Assembly: GCA_016182785.1 (NCBI GenBank)
Contig: JACPFU010000004.1
Location: 248,001 to 312,000, forward strand
Direction: 5' to 3'
From: Lysobacterales bacterium
GTDB taxonomy: Bacteria > Pseudomonadota > Gammaproteobacteria > Xanthomonadales > Ahniellaceae
Length of the DNA: 64,000 nt
In this document: positions 9,096 to 18,460 of the stretch, piece after piece
Position numbering within the stretch: position 1 is the first letter of the stretch
Layout: each line of letters begins with the position of its first letter
Notes under the pieces: generated by a model
Seen by the model: the letters and a program-made list of their open reading frames with translations, nothing else
Databases searched by the model: none
Told to the model about the DNA's origin: nothing
Program-made: the position numbers and the translations under genes

Positions 9096-9122
9096 ACGCC
9101 GCGCGCGCGGGCTTCCGATAGC

Positions 9123-9153
9123 ATCGCCGCATCTCCCTTCGAGGTGCGGCGAT
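9123..9153 (+). promoter_or_regulatory. inverted repeat enclosing RBS and start codon
   Basis: A perfect 9-bp inverted repeat, ATCGCCGCA (9123-9131) and TGCGGCGAT (9145-9153), encloses the likely ribosome site GAGG (9141-9144) and covers two bases of the ATG at 9152. If transcribed whole it would mask the start of the DJ-1-like gene. A possible -10 (TAGCAT, 9119-9124) would start the RNA inside the left arm, in which case the repeat is more likely a DNA-level operator or chance. Confidence 0.4.
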
Positions 9154-9919
9154 GGCGCGGGTGCTGATCGCGATACCGAATGACGATTTCGATCCGACCG
9201 AGACCGCGGTGCCGTGGAAAGTGTTGCGCGCCGCGAAGCACGAGGTCGTGTTCGCGACCCAGGACGGCCTGCCCGGCGAGTGCGACTACCGCCTGATCAC
9301 CGGCAAGGGCTTCGGTCTGCTCAAGCCCTTGTTGATGGCGAATCGCGATGGCTGCTTCGCCTACTCGGCGATGGCGCAGAGCCCGGAGTTCCGCAATCCG
9401 ATCGAGTGGAAGGCTGCGTTGCGCCAGGAGTTCGATGGCCTGCTGCTGCCCGGTGGGCATGCCTTCGGCGTGCTGCCCTACCTGGAGTCGCAGGACCTGC
9501 AGCAAAAGACCGCGGAGATGTTCGCGGCGAACAAGCCGGTTGCGGCGATCTGTCACGGCGTGCTGGTCGCAGCGCGCGCGCTCGGGCCGGACGGCGAGTC
9601 GCTGCTGTACCGGCGCCGCACCACGGCGCTGCCGAAGTCGATGGAGCTCTCGGCCTGGGCGGCGACATGTCTGTGGCTCGGCGACTACTACCGCACCTAT
9701 CCGAAGACCGTCGAGGACGAAGTCACCGACGCGCTCGCGCACGTGTCCCAGTTCGATCCCGGCCCGCGCAGCCTGCGCCGCGACTCGGCCCGGGATCTCT
9801 CCCCCGGCTTCGTCGTTCGCGACGGCAACTGGCTCTCCGCGCGCTGGCCCGGCGACGCGCATCGCTTCGCGCACGAGTTCGTGGCGATGCTGGCTGGGAA
9901 CACCTCCGTCGGCGCCTGA
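9152..9919 (+). CDS. DJ-1/PfpI family protein
   Basis: 255 residues, class I glutamine amidotransferase-like fold. Features: FDGLLLPGGHAFGVLPY (residues 95-110) and the nucleophile elbow AICHGVLVAARA with C134 followed by His, as in DJ-1/PfpI and HchA-like proteins. An N-terminal EVVFATQDG strand fits the fold. Members include glyoxalase III, deglycase-type and chaperone proteins; the sequence alone does not choose between them. Length suits the larger HchA-like branch rather than the 180-residue PfpI type. No signal peptide, so cytoplasmic. Confidence 0.85.
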   Translation: MARVLIAIPNDDFDPTETAVPWKVLRAAKHEVVFATQDGLPGECDYRLITGKGFGLLKPLLMANRDGCFAYSAMAQSPEFRNPIEWKAALRQEFDGLLLPGGHAFGVLPYLESQDLQQKTAEMFAANKPVAAICHGVLVAARALGPDGESLLYRRRTTALPKSMELSAWAATCLWLGDYYRTYPKTVEDEVTDALAHVSQFDPGPRSLRRDSARDLSPGFVVRDGNWLSARWPGDAHRFAHEFVAMLAGNTSVGA

Positions 9920-9986
9920 AACCAGGCCGTGGACAGCGGAGGCGCGGTCGCGCAGAATCCGCTCCGGGGCAATCGAGGGGTGGATC

Positions 9987-10745
9987 ATGCGTGCAGTGCT
10001 TGGTGGAATGGTTTCATTGCTTGCGCTGGCCGGTGCCGTGCAGGCGGTCGAGGTGGCGGACTACCGGTTCCAGGGCAGCTATGCGAGTTCGGTCGGTGCT
10101 GCGCCGGTGTTGACGGCGTTGGCCGGCACGCAGTCATTCGTGACCGATACCGTTGCCGGCAGCCCGACCACGGTGCTGTCCTTCGCGGAGGGCGCCGGGC
10201 TGGTGCTGACTCCGACCACCGGGTTGATCGCCAGCAACACCTACTCGGTGGCGATGCTGGTGCGTTTCGACGACGTCAGCGGCTACCGCAAGATTCTCGA
10301 CTTCCGCAACGGCACCGACGACGACGGGCTCTACAACTACAGCGGCGAGCTGTACCTGTACCCGGACTTCGAGGGCACTCCGACTCCGATCACCGCTGGC
10401 GCTTACCACTGGGTGGTGATGACGCGCGATGGCGCCGGCAACATCGTCGGCTACGTCGATGCGGCCCAGCAGATCACCGGATCCGACACCAACGGCATCG
10501 GCATCATCGACGCCGCCAACACCTTGCGCTTCTTTGCCGACGACACCACGACCACCGGCGAGGAATCCGCCGGCGCGGTATCGCGCATTCGCATCTTCGA
10601 CCATGTGCTCAGCCAGCCGGAAGTGGCCGCGCTCGGTGGCCCTGCGATCGCGGTGCCGGTCCCCGGAACCTCGCGGCCGGGTCTGGCCGCGCTGCTGGCA
10701 CTGGTGCTCGCGAGCGCCCTGCTCGCGCTCGCGCGTCGGCGCTGA
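9987..10745 (+). CDS. LamG-like secreted protein with exosortase-type tail
   Basis: 252 residues. Signal peptide to about residue 20 (AGAVQA). The body is a concanavalin A/LamG-like jelly roll (VADYRFQGSYASS, SVAMLVRFDD, YHWVVMTRDGAGNIVGYVD, SRIRIFDHVLS). The C-terminus has a VP-containing motif (VPVPGTSRPGL), a hydrophobic helix and a final RRR, the three-part layout of PEP-CTERM/IPTL-CTERM signals processed by exosortases. No exosortase lies in the window. The start is chosen as the only one that places the signal peptide first. Confidence 0.82.
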   Translation: MRAVLGGMVSLLALAGAVQAVEVADYRFQGSYASSVGAAPVLTALAGTQSFVTDTVAGSPTTVLSFAEGAGLVLTPTTGLIASNTYSVAMLVRFDDVSGYRKILDFRNGTDDDGLYNYSGELYLYPDFEGTPTPITAGAYHWVVMTRDGAGNIVGYVDAAQQITGSDTNGIGIIDAANTLRFFADDTTTTGEESAGAVSRIRIFDHVLSQPEVAALGGPAIAVPVPGTSRPGLAALLALVLASALLALARRR

Positions 10746-10805
10746 ACGGCGCGGTCACACAGACCGCGTTATGGTCCGCGCACCCTTCGCTGCCGGAGTG
10801 TGCCC

Positions 10806-12566
10806 ATGCCAGTCCGTTCGTGTTTGCTGCTGTGCCTGCTCGTGTGTGCGCCTGCGGTCGCTGCCGAGGACTTCGCCGACAAGTTCTGGGCGCAGCAGAA
10901 CAAGGAGGCGCTGCGCGATCTGGAGCGCGGCAAGCCGGCGCAGCAGATCAAGGCGGCGAGTCGGCTCGGTGCCAAGTTCGCGGCGCAGACGGCGCCGATC
11001 CTGATCCGTCACCTCGGCGCCAACGAAGGCCCGATCCGTCTGGCGGCCGCCGAGGTCCTGTGGGAGCTGGCGGCGGACGAGCCAGGAGCGTTCGCGTCGG
11101 CGCAGCCAGTCTTGCGCACGGCACTCGATGATGTCGATGCCGCGGTGGCGATGAATGCCGCCGGTGCGCTGGCCGCGATGGGCGTTGCCGAGGCCGAGCT
11201 GGCCGCGGCGCGGCGGCGCGTGCTCGCCGGCGGGGCGCGCGACTACGTCGGCTTTCTCGCGGCGCGCGGTCTGGTCGGGATCGACCCGGCGCCGGGGCTG
11301 CTGCCGTACCTGCTCGGCTATTTCCTCGATGCGGTCGAGGCGAAGGCGCGCGACAGTTCCGTCGACAACGTCGAATTGGCCGAGAAGGCGCTGGCCAGGC
11401 TGGTCGCGACCGGGGATCGCGCCTTGATCGACCCGCTGCTGCAGGCGCTGCCGTCGTCGCCACCGGCGACGCCGTTCCTGCTGCGGCAATTGCATGCGTT
11501 CACGCCGCGACCCCCGGGCTGGACCGAAATCCTGCTGGGTCACGTCGGCAGCCCGTACCCGGACATTCGTGAACGCGCTTGGAGTTTGCTCGGCGACCAG
11601 CGCGATGCGGCGTCGCTGGAGCGCTGGGCGCCGAAAGCGGCTAGGCTGCTCGCCGACCCCGCGCAACGCCGCATTGGCCTCGGCGCACTGTCTGGCGCCG
11701 CCGGGCGCAGCGCGCATGGTCTGACCGAACTGGCGGCGCTGGCAGGCGATGGCGCCGCCGAGGAGGCCGAGCGCGTGCGCGCGATCGAAGTGCTGGCCGC
11801 CGCTGCCGATACTTCCGACCGCGAGGGCGTGGCCAGCGTGCAGGTCGCAGCCCGTCGACAGTGGGAGCAGGTGTGCACGCCGATGCTCGGTGCGCGCGCG
11901 GTCGATGCCTACTTCCGAGCGTGTCGCGATCGTGCTTCGTACATTGTCGCGGACGACGCCGAGCGCGCGCGCCTGATCGCCGGGTGGCTGGGCGCGAACC
12001 GCGAGATCGACGCCAAGATCGCATTGCTCGGCAGCCTGGAATCGATGTGGAATCGCGCCGCACCGGCAGCGGCCGCGGTGCGCGCGGAACGCCGGCACGC
12101 CGACGCGCGCGTGGTGCAGGCGGCGGAGGCGGCGCTCGATCGCATCGAACCGGCCTGGCGCGAACGCGATGCGCGCGGCAGCGCCGCCGCGCCGGCAGCG
12201 TCCGCGCCCAGCGCGCGCATGCCCGAGGCCGGTACCGCCAAGGGCGCCGATGGCGTGGCCCTGTACACCGCGATCGCCAAGGGCGACGTCGCCGCAGTGA
12301 AGAAGCTCGTGCACGCCGGCAACGTGCAGGCGCCGGTGCGCCATGCGCAGATGCAGGGCACGCCGCCGACGCCGATCATGATCGCGCTCGGCTACTGCGG
12401 CATCCCGCAGGCGGCGCAGGGACTGCCCGGCATCGTCGCCTACCTGCTCGGCCTCGGAGCCGACCCCGACGTGACCACGCCCACCGGCGATCGCCTGCTC
12501 GACCAGGCCAAGTACAGCTGCACGCCAGAGATCATGGCGCTGTTGGCGGCGCGCGCGGGAGGGTGA
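10806..12566 (+). CDS. exported HEAT-repeat and ankyrin-like protein
   Basis: 586 residues with a signal peptide (residues 1-20, ending AVAA). Residues about 40-400 are alpha-helical HEAT-type repeats (AASRLGAKFAAQTAPILIRH, AAAEVLWELA, AMNAAGALAAMG). The last 110 residues look like ankyrin repeats (LYTAIAKGDVAAVKKLVHAG, YLLGLGADPDVTTPTGDR). Both are protein-protein binding scaffolds; the periplasmic partner is unknown. A GTG two codons upstream (10800) is possible, but ATG at 10806 is preferred. Confidence 0.8.
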   Translation: MPVRSCLLLCLLVCAPAVAAEDFADKFWAQQNKEALRDLERGKPAQQIKAASRLGAKFAAQTAPILIRHLGANEGPIRLAAAEVLWELAADEPGAFASAQPVLRTALDDVDAAVAMNAAGALAAMGVAEAELAAARRRVLAGGARDYVGFLAARGLVGIDPAPGLLPYLLGYFLDAVEAKARDSSVDNVELAEKALARLVATGDRALIDPLLQALPSSPPATPFLLRQLHAFTPRPPGWTEILLGHVGSPYPDIRERAWSLLGDQRDAASLERWAPKAARLLADPAQRRIGLGALSGAAGRSAHGLTELAALAGDGAAEEAERVRAIEVLAAAADTSDREGVASVQVAARRQWEQVCTPMLGARAVDAYFRACRDRASYIVADDAERARLIAGWLGANREIDAKIALLGSLESMWNRAAPAAAAVRAERRHADARVVQAAEAALDRIEPAWRERDARGSAAAPAASAPSARMPEAGTAKGADGVALYTAIAKGDVAAVKKLVHAGNVQAPVRHAQMQGTPPTPIMIALGYCGIPQAAQGLPGIVAYLLGLGADPDVTTPTGDRLLDQAKYSCTPEIMALLAARAGG

Positions 12567-12616
12567 GCGACGGCACGATGCGGCCGCTGGGGACAGCGGC
12601 GCTTCATGCAGAGCGC

Positions 12617-14026
12617 TCAGCCCGTCACGTGCACGATGGCCCGCTCGACCGCAGCGAGTGCGGCGCGGGCGATGGCGCGGAAGTCGACGCTGAAGTGCGC
12701 TGACGCATCGGTGACGTGCTGCCAGTAGCCGCGGGCGAGTGCCGCGGCCGCCAACCAGTCACCGGTCTCGTGCGGCAGCGGAAAGGGTGGGCTCCAGTCG
12801 GTGTCGGGCGGAAGCACTTCGCCGGTGGCGGCCGGGCGCCAGCGCATCGGCAGCATGTCGTAGACCGGCGCCAGCGACAGCGGGCGAGTGTCGCCGAGAT
12901 GCAGGGACACATTGCCGAGGTGCATGTCGGTATTGCCGATCAATGCGCCAAACCAGCCGAGGCGCGCCAGGCGCGCGGCGTCTTCGGCGGCCAGCCAGCC
13001 GTCGTTCCGAAGTTGCGCCGCGAACTGCCACCAGGGCAGCGCGCCATGTCCGTAGAACGCCGCATCGAGTGCGGCAAGCGAGGCCAGGCCGACGCGGCCC
13101 AGCACGGAAGTTCGATCGAAGCGTGTGGACTCCAGGAACAGCCGACCATCCGCGCCGACCGTCCGGGTGGCGGCGACGCTGAAGCCTGCGCCGCCGAGCG
13201 TTTCCAATGCCAGTTGTTCGGCGTGCATCAGGTCCGCCCAGCGCAGTGCGCCGGGTGTGGTCAGGCGCTCGCTGAACTTGACGATCACCGGTCGCCAGCC
13301 GCCATCCGGCTCAGCCAGTGTGGTGGTGAACTTGGGTTGCTCGCCGGCGGCGGAGGAACCGAATGGTTCGCCGCGCAACGCAGCCTCTGCCAGTCGCGGA
13401 TAGTGTTGTGCGCGTCCTCCCGCGGGGATCGCATTTGGCGGTGACGCGCGTTCGTCGAGCGCGCGTCGCAGCGCCTGCTCGCCGAAGATCAGGTCGCCTG
13501 GGGCATCGTGGCCATACTGCAGCAGCGCCAGGGCGACGTCGTCGTCGCGCCAGAGCTTCAGGTCGTCGGGGGCCCCGAGCAGCGGTGCGACGCGATGCGC
13601 GAAAGCGCGTCCGAGGAATCCTCGTGGCCTCTGGTCATCGAGGAACCAGGGCCAGCCCCGGTGGAGTCCATCGCGAAATTCGCGGTTCGCAAATGCCGGG
13701 CCCAGGCGCGTGCCTTCCGGCGACAACCACCAGTCGCCGCGTGCCAGTGCGTGCAAGCGGCCGAGCGGGTGCGGGCGGCCCATCGGATCCAGTCGATACA
13801 GCGGCCAGTGGCTGCCGGCGCGACCGAGCGACCGGGTCGCTGCATAGCGCGTGGCACGCGCCTTGCCGATCCGCACCACGGCGTCCCGGGCGTCGCGCAC
13901 CATTCGCGACAGCGTGGCCTGGCTCACGCCCAGGACCGACTGCAGCGCGGCTGCCGGCACAGGCTGGGTAGTGCCGGGCCGCATCAGGAAATCGACCACG
14001 TCATCGTGGAACGATTCATGCATCAA
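12617..14026 (-). CDS. yjjJ: HipA-family Ser/Thr kinase, YjjJ type
   Basis: 469 residues. An N-terminal winged-helix/HTH segment (residues 22-47, VLGVSQATLSRMV) is fused to a HipA kinase. Kinase signs: ATP-loop serine region SAAGEQPKF (225-233, the site of HipA autophosphorylation), ESTRFDR (299-305), catalytic GNTDMHLGN (364-372) and metal-binding VYDM (388-391). All key residues are present, so it should be active. E. coli YjjJ has this layout (about 443 residues) and is a stand-alone HipA-like toxin. No hipB-like gene lies beside it, consistent with the HTH being built in. Confidence 0.92.
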   Translation of the reverse strand: MMHESFHDDVVDFLMRPGTTQPVPAAALQSVLGVSQATLSRMVRDARDAVVRIGKARATRYAATRSLGRAGSHWPLYRLDPMGRPHPLGRLHALARGDWWLSPEGTRLGPAFANREFRDGLHRGWPWFLDDQRPRGFLGRAFAHRVAPLLGAPDDLKLWRDDDVALALLQYGHDAPGDLIFGEQALRRALDERASPPNAIPAGGRAQHYPRLAEAALRGEPFGSSAAGEQPKFTTTLAEPDGGWRPVIVKFSERLTTPGALRWADLMHAEQLALETLGGAGFSVAATRTVGADGRLFLESTRFDRTSVLGRVGLASLAALDAAFYGHGALPWWQFAAQLRNDGWLAAEDAARLARLGWFGALIGNTDMHLGNVSLHLGDTRPLSLAPVYDMLPMRWRPAATGEVLPPDTDWSPPFPLPHETGDWLAAAALARGYWQHVTDASAHFSVDFRAIARAALAAVERAIVHVTG

Positions 14027-14095
14027 TTGTTGAGACCGGTTGAATCGTCCGCGGTGAGCTGCAGGGCGGACGTGGCCCGAACAAAGCCCGCCCGA

Positions 14096-15652
14096 TCACT
14101 CAAACCCATCCGCATGCAGCAACCCCTCGGCGCCGTACTCGAAGGCGCCGCGATCGGGTGCGCCGGCGCGCGGGTAGTTGCGCTGGTCGACGGTGGGAAC
14201 GAGCGCCCCGCCGACGCCGCTGTTGCGGGCGCCGCTGGCCGGGTCGAGGGCGTGGGTCGGGGTTGCGCCACCGTTGTTGGCGAGTGGTGCGAGCAACGGG
14301 TCGGCGAACTGCGCGCTCGCGGTCATCGGCACCTCGGCGCCACCGCCGTCCGGTCGCTGCTGCGGCCATTGCTGGTTGCCACCGCCGTCGAAGGCCGCGG
14401 CGTTGTTGATGCCCCAGCTGACCCAGCGGTTGCCGCCGCTGTTGTTGGCCAGGATCACGTTGGTCAGCCGCAACCGGTTCGGGCTGCTGATGGCGATGCC
14501 GCCGGCGAAGGCGGCGGTGGCGACGTTGTTGGCGATGGTGCTGTTGACGATGTCGATGTCGGCGCTCGCGCTCAGCGCCATCGCGGCGCCCAGCCCGGTG
14601 CGCGCGATGTTGCCGCTGAAGGTGCTGTTGCGGATCAGGCCCGGCGCATTGCCGGCGACGAACAGCCCGCCGTAGCCGTTGGCCTCGTTGTCGATGAAGG
14701 CGCTGCGCTCGATCGCCCACGGCCCGTCCTGCAGGTAGGCGCCGCCGCTGTGCTGGCCGCTCGGGTTGAGCTGGCGGTTGTGGCGGAACAGCACGTCCTC
14801 GAAGCGGGTGCGGCTGGTCTGGTCGTACATCACGCTGAAGAAGCCGGCACCGAATGCGTTCGAGGTGTTGTCGATGAAGCGCGTGCGACAGACATCGACG
14901 CTGCGGTTGGCGCCATCGACCCCAAGCGCACCGGCATTGCCGCCATTGCCGGGGTTGCCGCCGGTGCCGGTCGCCTGGTTGGCGAGGAAGTCGCTGTCGA
15001 CCAGGTTGACCGCCAGCGAACCGAGCGAGTAGACCGCGCCACCATTGCTGCCGCGGTTGTTCTGGAACACACAGTTGCCGATGTCGATGCGCTCCAGCAG
15101 TTCTCCGTAGAACGCGCCGCCGCCGTCGTCCTGCGGCGTGGCGTCGAGTGCGGCGAGGTTGTTGCTGAAGCGGCAGTGCGAGAGCTTCAGGCTCACCTTG
15201 TGCGGATATTCGTAGCCGTGCGGCTTGTAGATCGCGCCGCCGCGGCCGTCGCTGACGCTGGCGTCGGCGAGCGTGATGTGCTGCAGCGCCACGGTGAAGT
15301 GCGGTGCATTCTGCGCCGGGTTCGGGTTGTTGATGCTGAGGATGCGCCGCACGCCGCCGCCGGACAGCGTGACCACACCGGCGCCGTCGAGCACCACCGC
15401 GCGCGTTGCATTCAGCGTTGCGGTCAGCACGATCGTGGTCGGTGCGGCACCGACGTTGAATCGATACACGCCGCCGGCATCGAGCGCGGCCTGGATCTGC
15501 GCGGTGCTGACGCTGCCCGCGCTGCCATTGCCGAGCAGCGTCGCGCCGGCCGTCGATTCCGGCGTGACCGCGGTGCAGAAACTCTGCGCGAGCGCAGCGC
15601 TGCCGAGCAGGGCGATGGCGAGGGCGACGAGCGGGCGCGGGCAGGAAGGCAT
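14096..15652 (-). CDS. beta-helix protein, choice-of-anchor Q type, DGFE tail
   Basis: 518 residues. Signal peptide 1-24 (LGSAALAQ). The body is a right-handed parallel beta-helix with repeating N/S-rich rungs ([38 protein letters not shown]). A C-terminal segment DQRNYPRAG...DRGAFEYG fits the choice-of-anchor Q pattern that usually precedes a sorting signal. The protein then ends LLHADGFE, the tail shared by six proteins here. The frame is open to 15832, but only ATG 15652 gives a signal peptide. Confidence 0.82.
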   Translation of the reverse strand: MPSCPRPLVALAIALLGSAALAQSFCTAVTPESTAGATLLGNGSAGSVSTAQIQAALDAGGVYRFNVGAAPTTIVLTATLNATRAVVLDGAGVVTLSGGGVRRILSINNPNPAQNAPHFTVALQHITLADASVSDGRGGAIYKPHGYEYPHKVSLKLSHCRFSNNLAALDATPQDDGGGAFYGELLERIDIGNCVFQNNRGSNGGAVYSLGSLAVNLVDSDFLANQATGTGGNPGNGGNAGALGVDGANRSVDVCRTRFIDNTSNAFGAGFFSVMYDQTSRTRFEDVLFRHNRQLNPSGQHSGGAYLQDGPWAIERSAFIDNEANGYGGLFVAGNAPGLIRNSTFSGNIARTGLGAAMALSASADIDIVNSTIANNVATAAFAGGIAISSPNRLRLTNVILANNSGGNRWVSWGINNAAAFDGGGNQQWPQQRPDGGGAEVPMTASAQFADPLLAPLANNGGATPTHALDPASGARNSGVGGALVPTVDQRNYPRAGAPDRGAFEYGAEGLLHADGFE

Positions 15653-15806
15653 GCCGCATAGACTGGCGCAGACGCAGGGCTTTGTCCTGCGATCGCGATC
15701 ACGACGCACCGGCACGGTTCGTCCCGCTGTCGGCGCATTCCGGCGGACGCGACTGGCACCGAAGCCGCGGCGGGCGGACAATGCAGTTCTCCCGCGGAGC
15801 ACGATC

Positions 15807-16826
15807 ATGTCCAGCCTTGACGCCCTGCCCACCAGCGCCGCGCAACTGCGGCGGCTATGCGTGACCTACGCGCAGCCGAAGTTCGGGCGCGCGCTGTGGC
15901 AGCTGCTGAATACCCTGCCGCTGTTTTTCGCGCTGTGGGCGCTGATGGCCTATGGCTTCCTGCACGACTGGCATTACGCCTTCATCCTGCTGCTGGCGGT
16001 GCCGACCGCGGGCTTGTACGTGCGCATGTTCATCGTGCAGCACGACTGCGGCCACGGCTCGTTCTTCAAGTCGCCGCGCGCCAACGACCTCGTCGGCGGC
16101 GTGCTCGGGCTGATCACGCTGTTTCCCTACGGCTACTGGAAGAAGACGCACCACATCCACCACGGCAGCTCCGGCAATCTCGATCGCCGCGGCGTCGGCG
16201 ACATGAACACGCTGACCGTGGCCGAGTACCTGGCGCTGTCCTGGCGCGGTCGCTTCGCCTACCGCTTCTACCGCAACACCGTGGTGCTGCTGGTGATCGG
16301 CCCGATCTACCAGTTCCTGCTCAAGCACCGCTTTCCGTTCGACCTGCCGTTCTCGGCGAAGCGCGAGTGGGCCAGCGTGTGGATCAACAACGCGTTGCTG
16401 CTGCTCACCGGTGGCGCGCTGTGCTGGCTGATCGGCTGGCAGACGGTGCTCGCCGTGCATCTGCCGGTGGTGCTGCTGGCCGGCGCCGGTGGCGTCTGGC
16501 TGTTCTACGTGCAGCACAACTTCGAGAACGGCTACTGGGCGCGCAAGGACGAGTGGGACTCGACCCGCGCCGCGATCGCCGGCTCGTCGTATTTCGATCT
16601 GCCGCGGCTGCTGCACTGGTTCACCGGCAACATCGGCTATCACCACATCCACCACCTGGCGAGTCGCATCCCGAACTACCGCCTGCGCGAAGCGTTCGAG
16701 TCAAGCCCGCTGCTGCAGCTGTCGCCGCGACTTACGTTGTGGTCGAGCCTGAAGTGCGCGCGCCTCAAGCTCTGGGACGAAGACCTGCGGCGCATGGTCG
16801 GTTTCCCGAAACGCGCGCGCGGCTGA
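15807..16826 (+). CDS. membrane fatty acid desaturase
   Basis: 339 residues. A di-iron membrane desaturase that introduces a double bond into acyl chains at the inner membrane. All three histidine boxes are present: HDCGH (79-83), HHIHH (115-119) and HHIHH (279-283). Hydrophobic segments lie near 35-75, 95-110 and about 190-235. The closest type by pattern is the DesA/omega-6 (delta-12) group ([21 protein letters not shown]). Regiospecificity cannot be read from the sequence. The start at 15807 is chosen over the longer open frame, which is shadow sequence. Confidence 0.92.
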   Translation: MSSLDALPTSAAQLRRLCVTYAQPKFGRALWQLLNTLPLFFALWALMAYGFLHDWHYAFILLLAVPTAGLYVRMFIVQHDCGHGSFFKSPRANDLVGGVLGLITLFPYGYWKKTHHIHHGSSGNLDRRGVGDMNTLTVAEYLALSWRGRFAYRFYRNTVVLLVIGPIYQFLLKHRFPFDLPFSAKREWASVWINNALLLLTGGALCWLIGWQTVLAVHLPVVLLAGAGGVWLFYVQHNFENGYWARKDEWDSTRAAIAGSSYFDLPRLLHWFTGNIGYHHIHHLASRIPNYRLREAFESSPLLQLSPRLTLWSSLKCARLKLWDEDLRRMVGFPKRARG

Positions 16827-16830
16827 GGCC

Positions 16831-17223
16831 ATGTTGACCGGCATCGCGCAGGTGGCCTACCTGGTGCGCGATTACGACGAAGCCATCCGCTGGTTTGTCG
16901 ACGTACTTGGGTTTGTGCTGGTCGAAGATTCGCCGCGTGGTCCCGGAAAGCGCTGGGTGCGCGTCGCGCCAAGCGGCGGCAAAGGCGCCGAGCTGTTGCT
17001 CGCCCGCGCCGCCACCGCGGAGCAGCAGGCGATGGTGGGGCGGCAGGGCGGCGGTCGCGTCGCCTGGTTCCTGTACAGCGATGACTTCGCCAGTGACCAC
17101 GCGCGCCTGCTCGCCAATGGCGTGCGTTTCCGCGAGGCCCCACGCCACGAGGACTACGGCACCGTCGCCGTGTTCGAGGACCTCTACGGCATGCAATGGG
17201 ACTTGCTGCAGCGCAAGCCCTGA
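16831..17223 (+). CDS. VOC (glyoxalase/dioxygenase fold) protein
   Basis: 130 residues, one vicinal-oxygen-chelate module pair: IAQVAYLVRDYDEAIRWFVDVLGF at the start and YGTVAVFEDLYGMQWDLLQ at the end. The C-terminal FEDLYGMQWDL carries the acidic residue region used as a metal ligand in glyoxalase-like proteins, but a Tyr/Gln pattern replaces the usual D-P-x-G-N, as in VOC proteins of unknown substrate. It starts four bases after the desaturase stop and is probably co-transcribed with it. Confidence 0.87.
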   Translation: MLTGIAQVAYLVRDYDEAIRWFVDVLGFVLVEDSPRGPGKRWVRVAPSGGKGAELLLARAATAEQQAMVGRQGGGRVAWFLYSDDFASDHARLLANGVRFREAPRHEDYGTVAVFEDLYGMQWDLLQRKP

Positions 17224-17239
17224 GCGAATCGGGCGCAAG

Positions 17240-17356
17240 GTGGCGATCGTCTACGGCGCGGCCCATATGCGCGCCGCGCTTGAGCACCTGATGTCCCGCC
17301 ATGGCTACCGCGTCGCCGACTCGCGCTGGCTGACGGTGATGGACTACGACAGCTGA
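17240..17356 (+). pseudogene. C-terminal remnant of a lost gene
   Basis: The frame from a GTG at 17240 encodes about 38 residues beginning VAIVYGAAHMRAALEHL and closing WLTVMDYDS. The strand VxxVYGAxHM, a helix, then a strand, reads like the last module of a conserved fold (it resembles the ends of TraB/GumN-like proteins). No start, RBS or upstream domain is present; the bases before it belong to the VOC gene. Probably the surviving 3' end of a deleted gene, or an unrecognised short peptide. Confidence 0.4.
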
Positions 17357-17521
17357 CCGCGACCGTGGCGGGGTTTCTGCCGCGCGTCGCAATTGGGGAT
17401 AGGCTTCGCCCGGGCCTCGCGCTGGCGCGTGGTCGGGGGCCGGGCGCGTGCCGGAGCGATTCGGCGCTGCGTGCTCCGGTCAGCGGGCGTGGCTCGGTGT
17501 ATGCACGACGTCGAGGCGGCA

Positions 17522-18082
17522 ATGGACAATTTCAGTTACCTCTCGGTCCTGATCTCGATCGTGCTCGGGCTCGGCATCACGCAGATCCTTTCCGGCTTCG
17601 GGCGCTGGGTGGAGAACCGCGCGACGTTTCCGGCGTACGCGCCGAGCATCGTTTGGGCGGTGCTGCTGCTCATCATGCACGTCCAGACCTGGTGGTCGAT
17701 GTACGGCCTGCGCCAGCATGAGCGCTGGACGTTCCTGCAGTTCTTCGTGGTGCTGCTGCAGCCGATCGTGCTGTACCTGCTGTCGTCGCTGGTGCTGCCC
17801 AGCCAGAGTTGCGCGGTTGCCGATCTGAAGAGCAACTACAGCGCCCAGCGCCGCTGGTTCTTCGGGTTGCTGATGGCGTTGCTTGCGGTCAGCGTCGTGC
17901 GCGACGTGGTGCTGACCGGCGCGCTGCCGTCGAACGAGAACCTGGCGTTCCACGGGTTGTTTCTGGTGCTCGCGGTGGGTGGGCTGATCACCGCGAGCGA
18001 GTGGGTGCATCGCTGCATCGCCCTGCTGTCCGCCGGCACCATCGGCCTGTACATCACCTTCCTGTTCTACCTGCTCAACTAG
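17522..18082 (+). CDS. integral membrane protein, unknown family
   Basis: 186 residues with five predicted membrane helices (about 8-26, 42-60, 72-92, 114-130, 138-155 and possibly a sixth at 163-184). Begins MDNFSYLSVLISIVLGLGIT. I recognise no named family beyond small multi-helix proteins of this size. Start: ATG 17522; an alternative at 17501 (MHDVEAAM) is possible, but the hydrophobic domain fits the later one. Isolated on the plus strand before the toxin-antitoxin pair. Confidence 0.7.
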   Translation: MDNFSYLSVLISIVLGLGITQILSGFGRWVENRATFPAYAPSIVWAVLLLIMHVQTWWSMYGLRQHERWTFLQFFVVLLQPIVLYLLSSLVLPSQSCAVADLKSNYSAQRRWFFGLLMALLAVSVVRDVVLTGALPSNENLAFHGLFLVLAVGGLITASEWVHRCIALLSAGTIGLYITFLFYLLN

Positions 18083-18167
18083 CGCGCTCGGGGGAGATCC
18101 TGCGGATCGACGAGTGTCCGCTGCGGACCCCGCGCAAGCGAACCCTTGGGCTGCAGCGGCGCCGCTC

Positions 18168-18196
18168 TTGCGCTGCCGCAGGTGCCACTTTAGTAT
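18168..18196 (+). promoter_or_regulatory. candidate promoter of Phd/ParE-type pair
   Basis: TTGCGC (18168-18173) and TAGTAT (18191-18196) are separated by 17 bases, four of six matches each to the sigma-70 boxes. The expected start of transcription falls at about 18203, the A of the antitoxin ATG, so the message could be leaderless. No ribosome site is seen before the ATG, which agrees. Confidence 0.4.
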
Positions 18197-18202
18197 CACT
18201 GC

Positions 18203-18460
18203 ATGCGCACCGAACTCGTCACTACCCTGAAACGCCAGGCCACCGAGCTGCTTGCGGACATCGAGCGCGAGAAGGAGCCCATCCTCATCACCCAGCATGG
18301 CCTCCCGAGCGCCTACCTGGTTGACGTCGAGTCGTACGAACGGCAGCAAGCACGCATGGCGATCCTTGAAGGCATCGCCCGCGGCGAAATGGCGATCGCC
18401 GAGGGTCGCACCATCAGTCACTCCGAAGCCAAGCTGCGTTTGGGTCGATGGCTCAAGTAG
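18203..18460 (+). CDS. Phd/YefM-type antitoxin
   Basis: 85 residues. The N-terminal half has the Phd/YefM DNA-binding pattern (ATELLADIEREKEPILITQHGLPSAYLV; the I-T-x-x-G-x-P-x-A-x-L core). The C-terminal half, rich in acidic and basic residues, would wrap the toxin. It overlaps the toxin gene by 13 bases. Antitoxins of this family repress their own promoter with the toxin as co-repressor. Named from pattern only. Confidence 0.86.
   Translation: MRTELVTTLKRQATELLADIEREKEPILITQHGLPSAYLVDVESYERQQARMAILEGIARGEMAIAEGRTISHSEAKLRLGRWLK

Noticed and set aside
13508-15661. 717-codon plus-strand frame over the beta-helix gene
   Set aside because: Antisense to a gene with a clear signal peptide, beta-helix rungs and choice-of-anchor-like end; the frame itself has no start context or motif.
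17224-17239. readthrough of the VOC gene into the 17240 frame
   Set aside because: The VOC stop at 17221-17223 ends a full-length protein and the following frame differs from that of the VOC gene.
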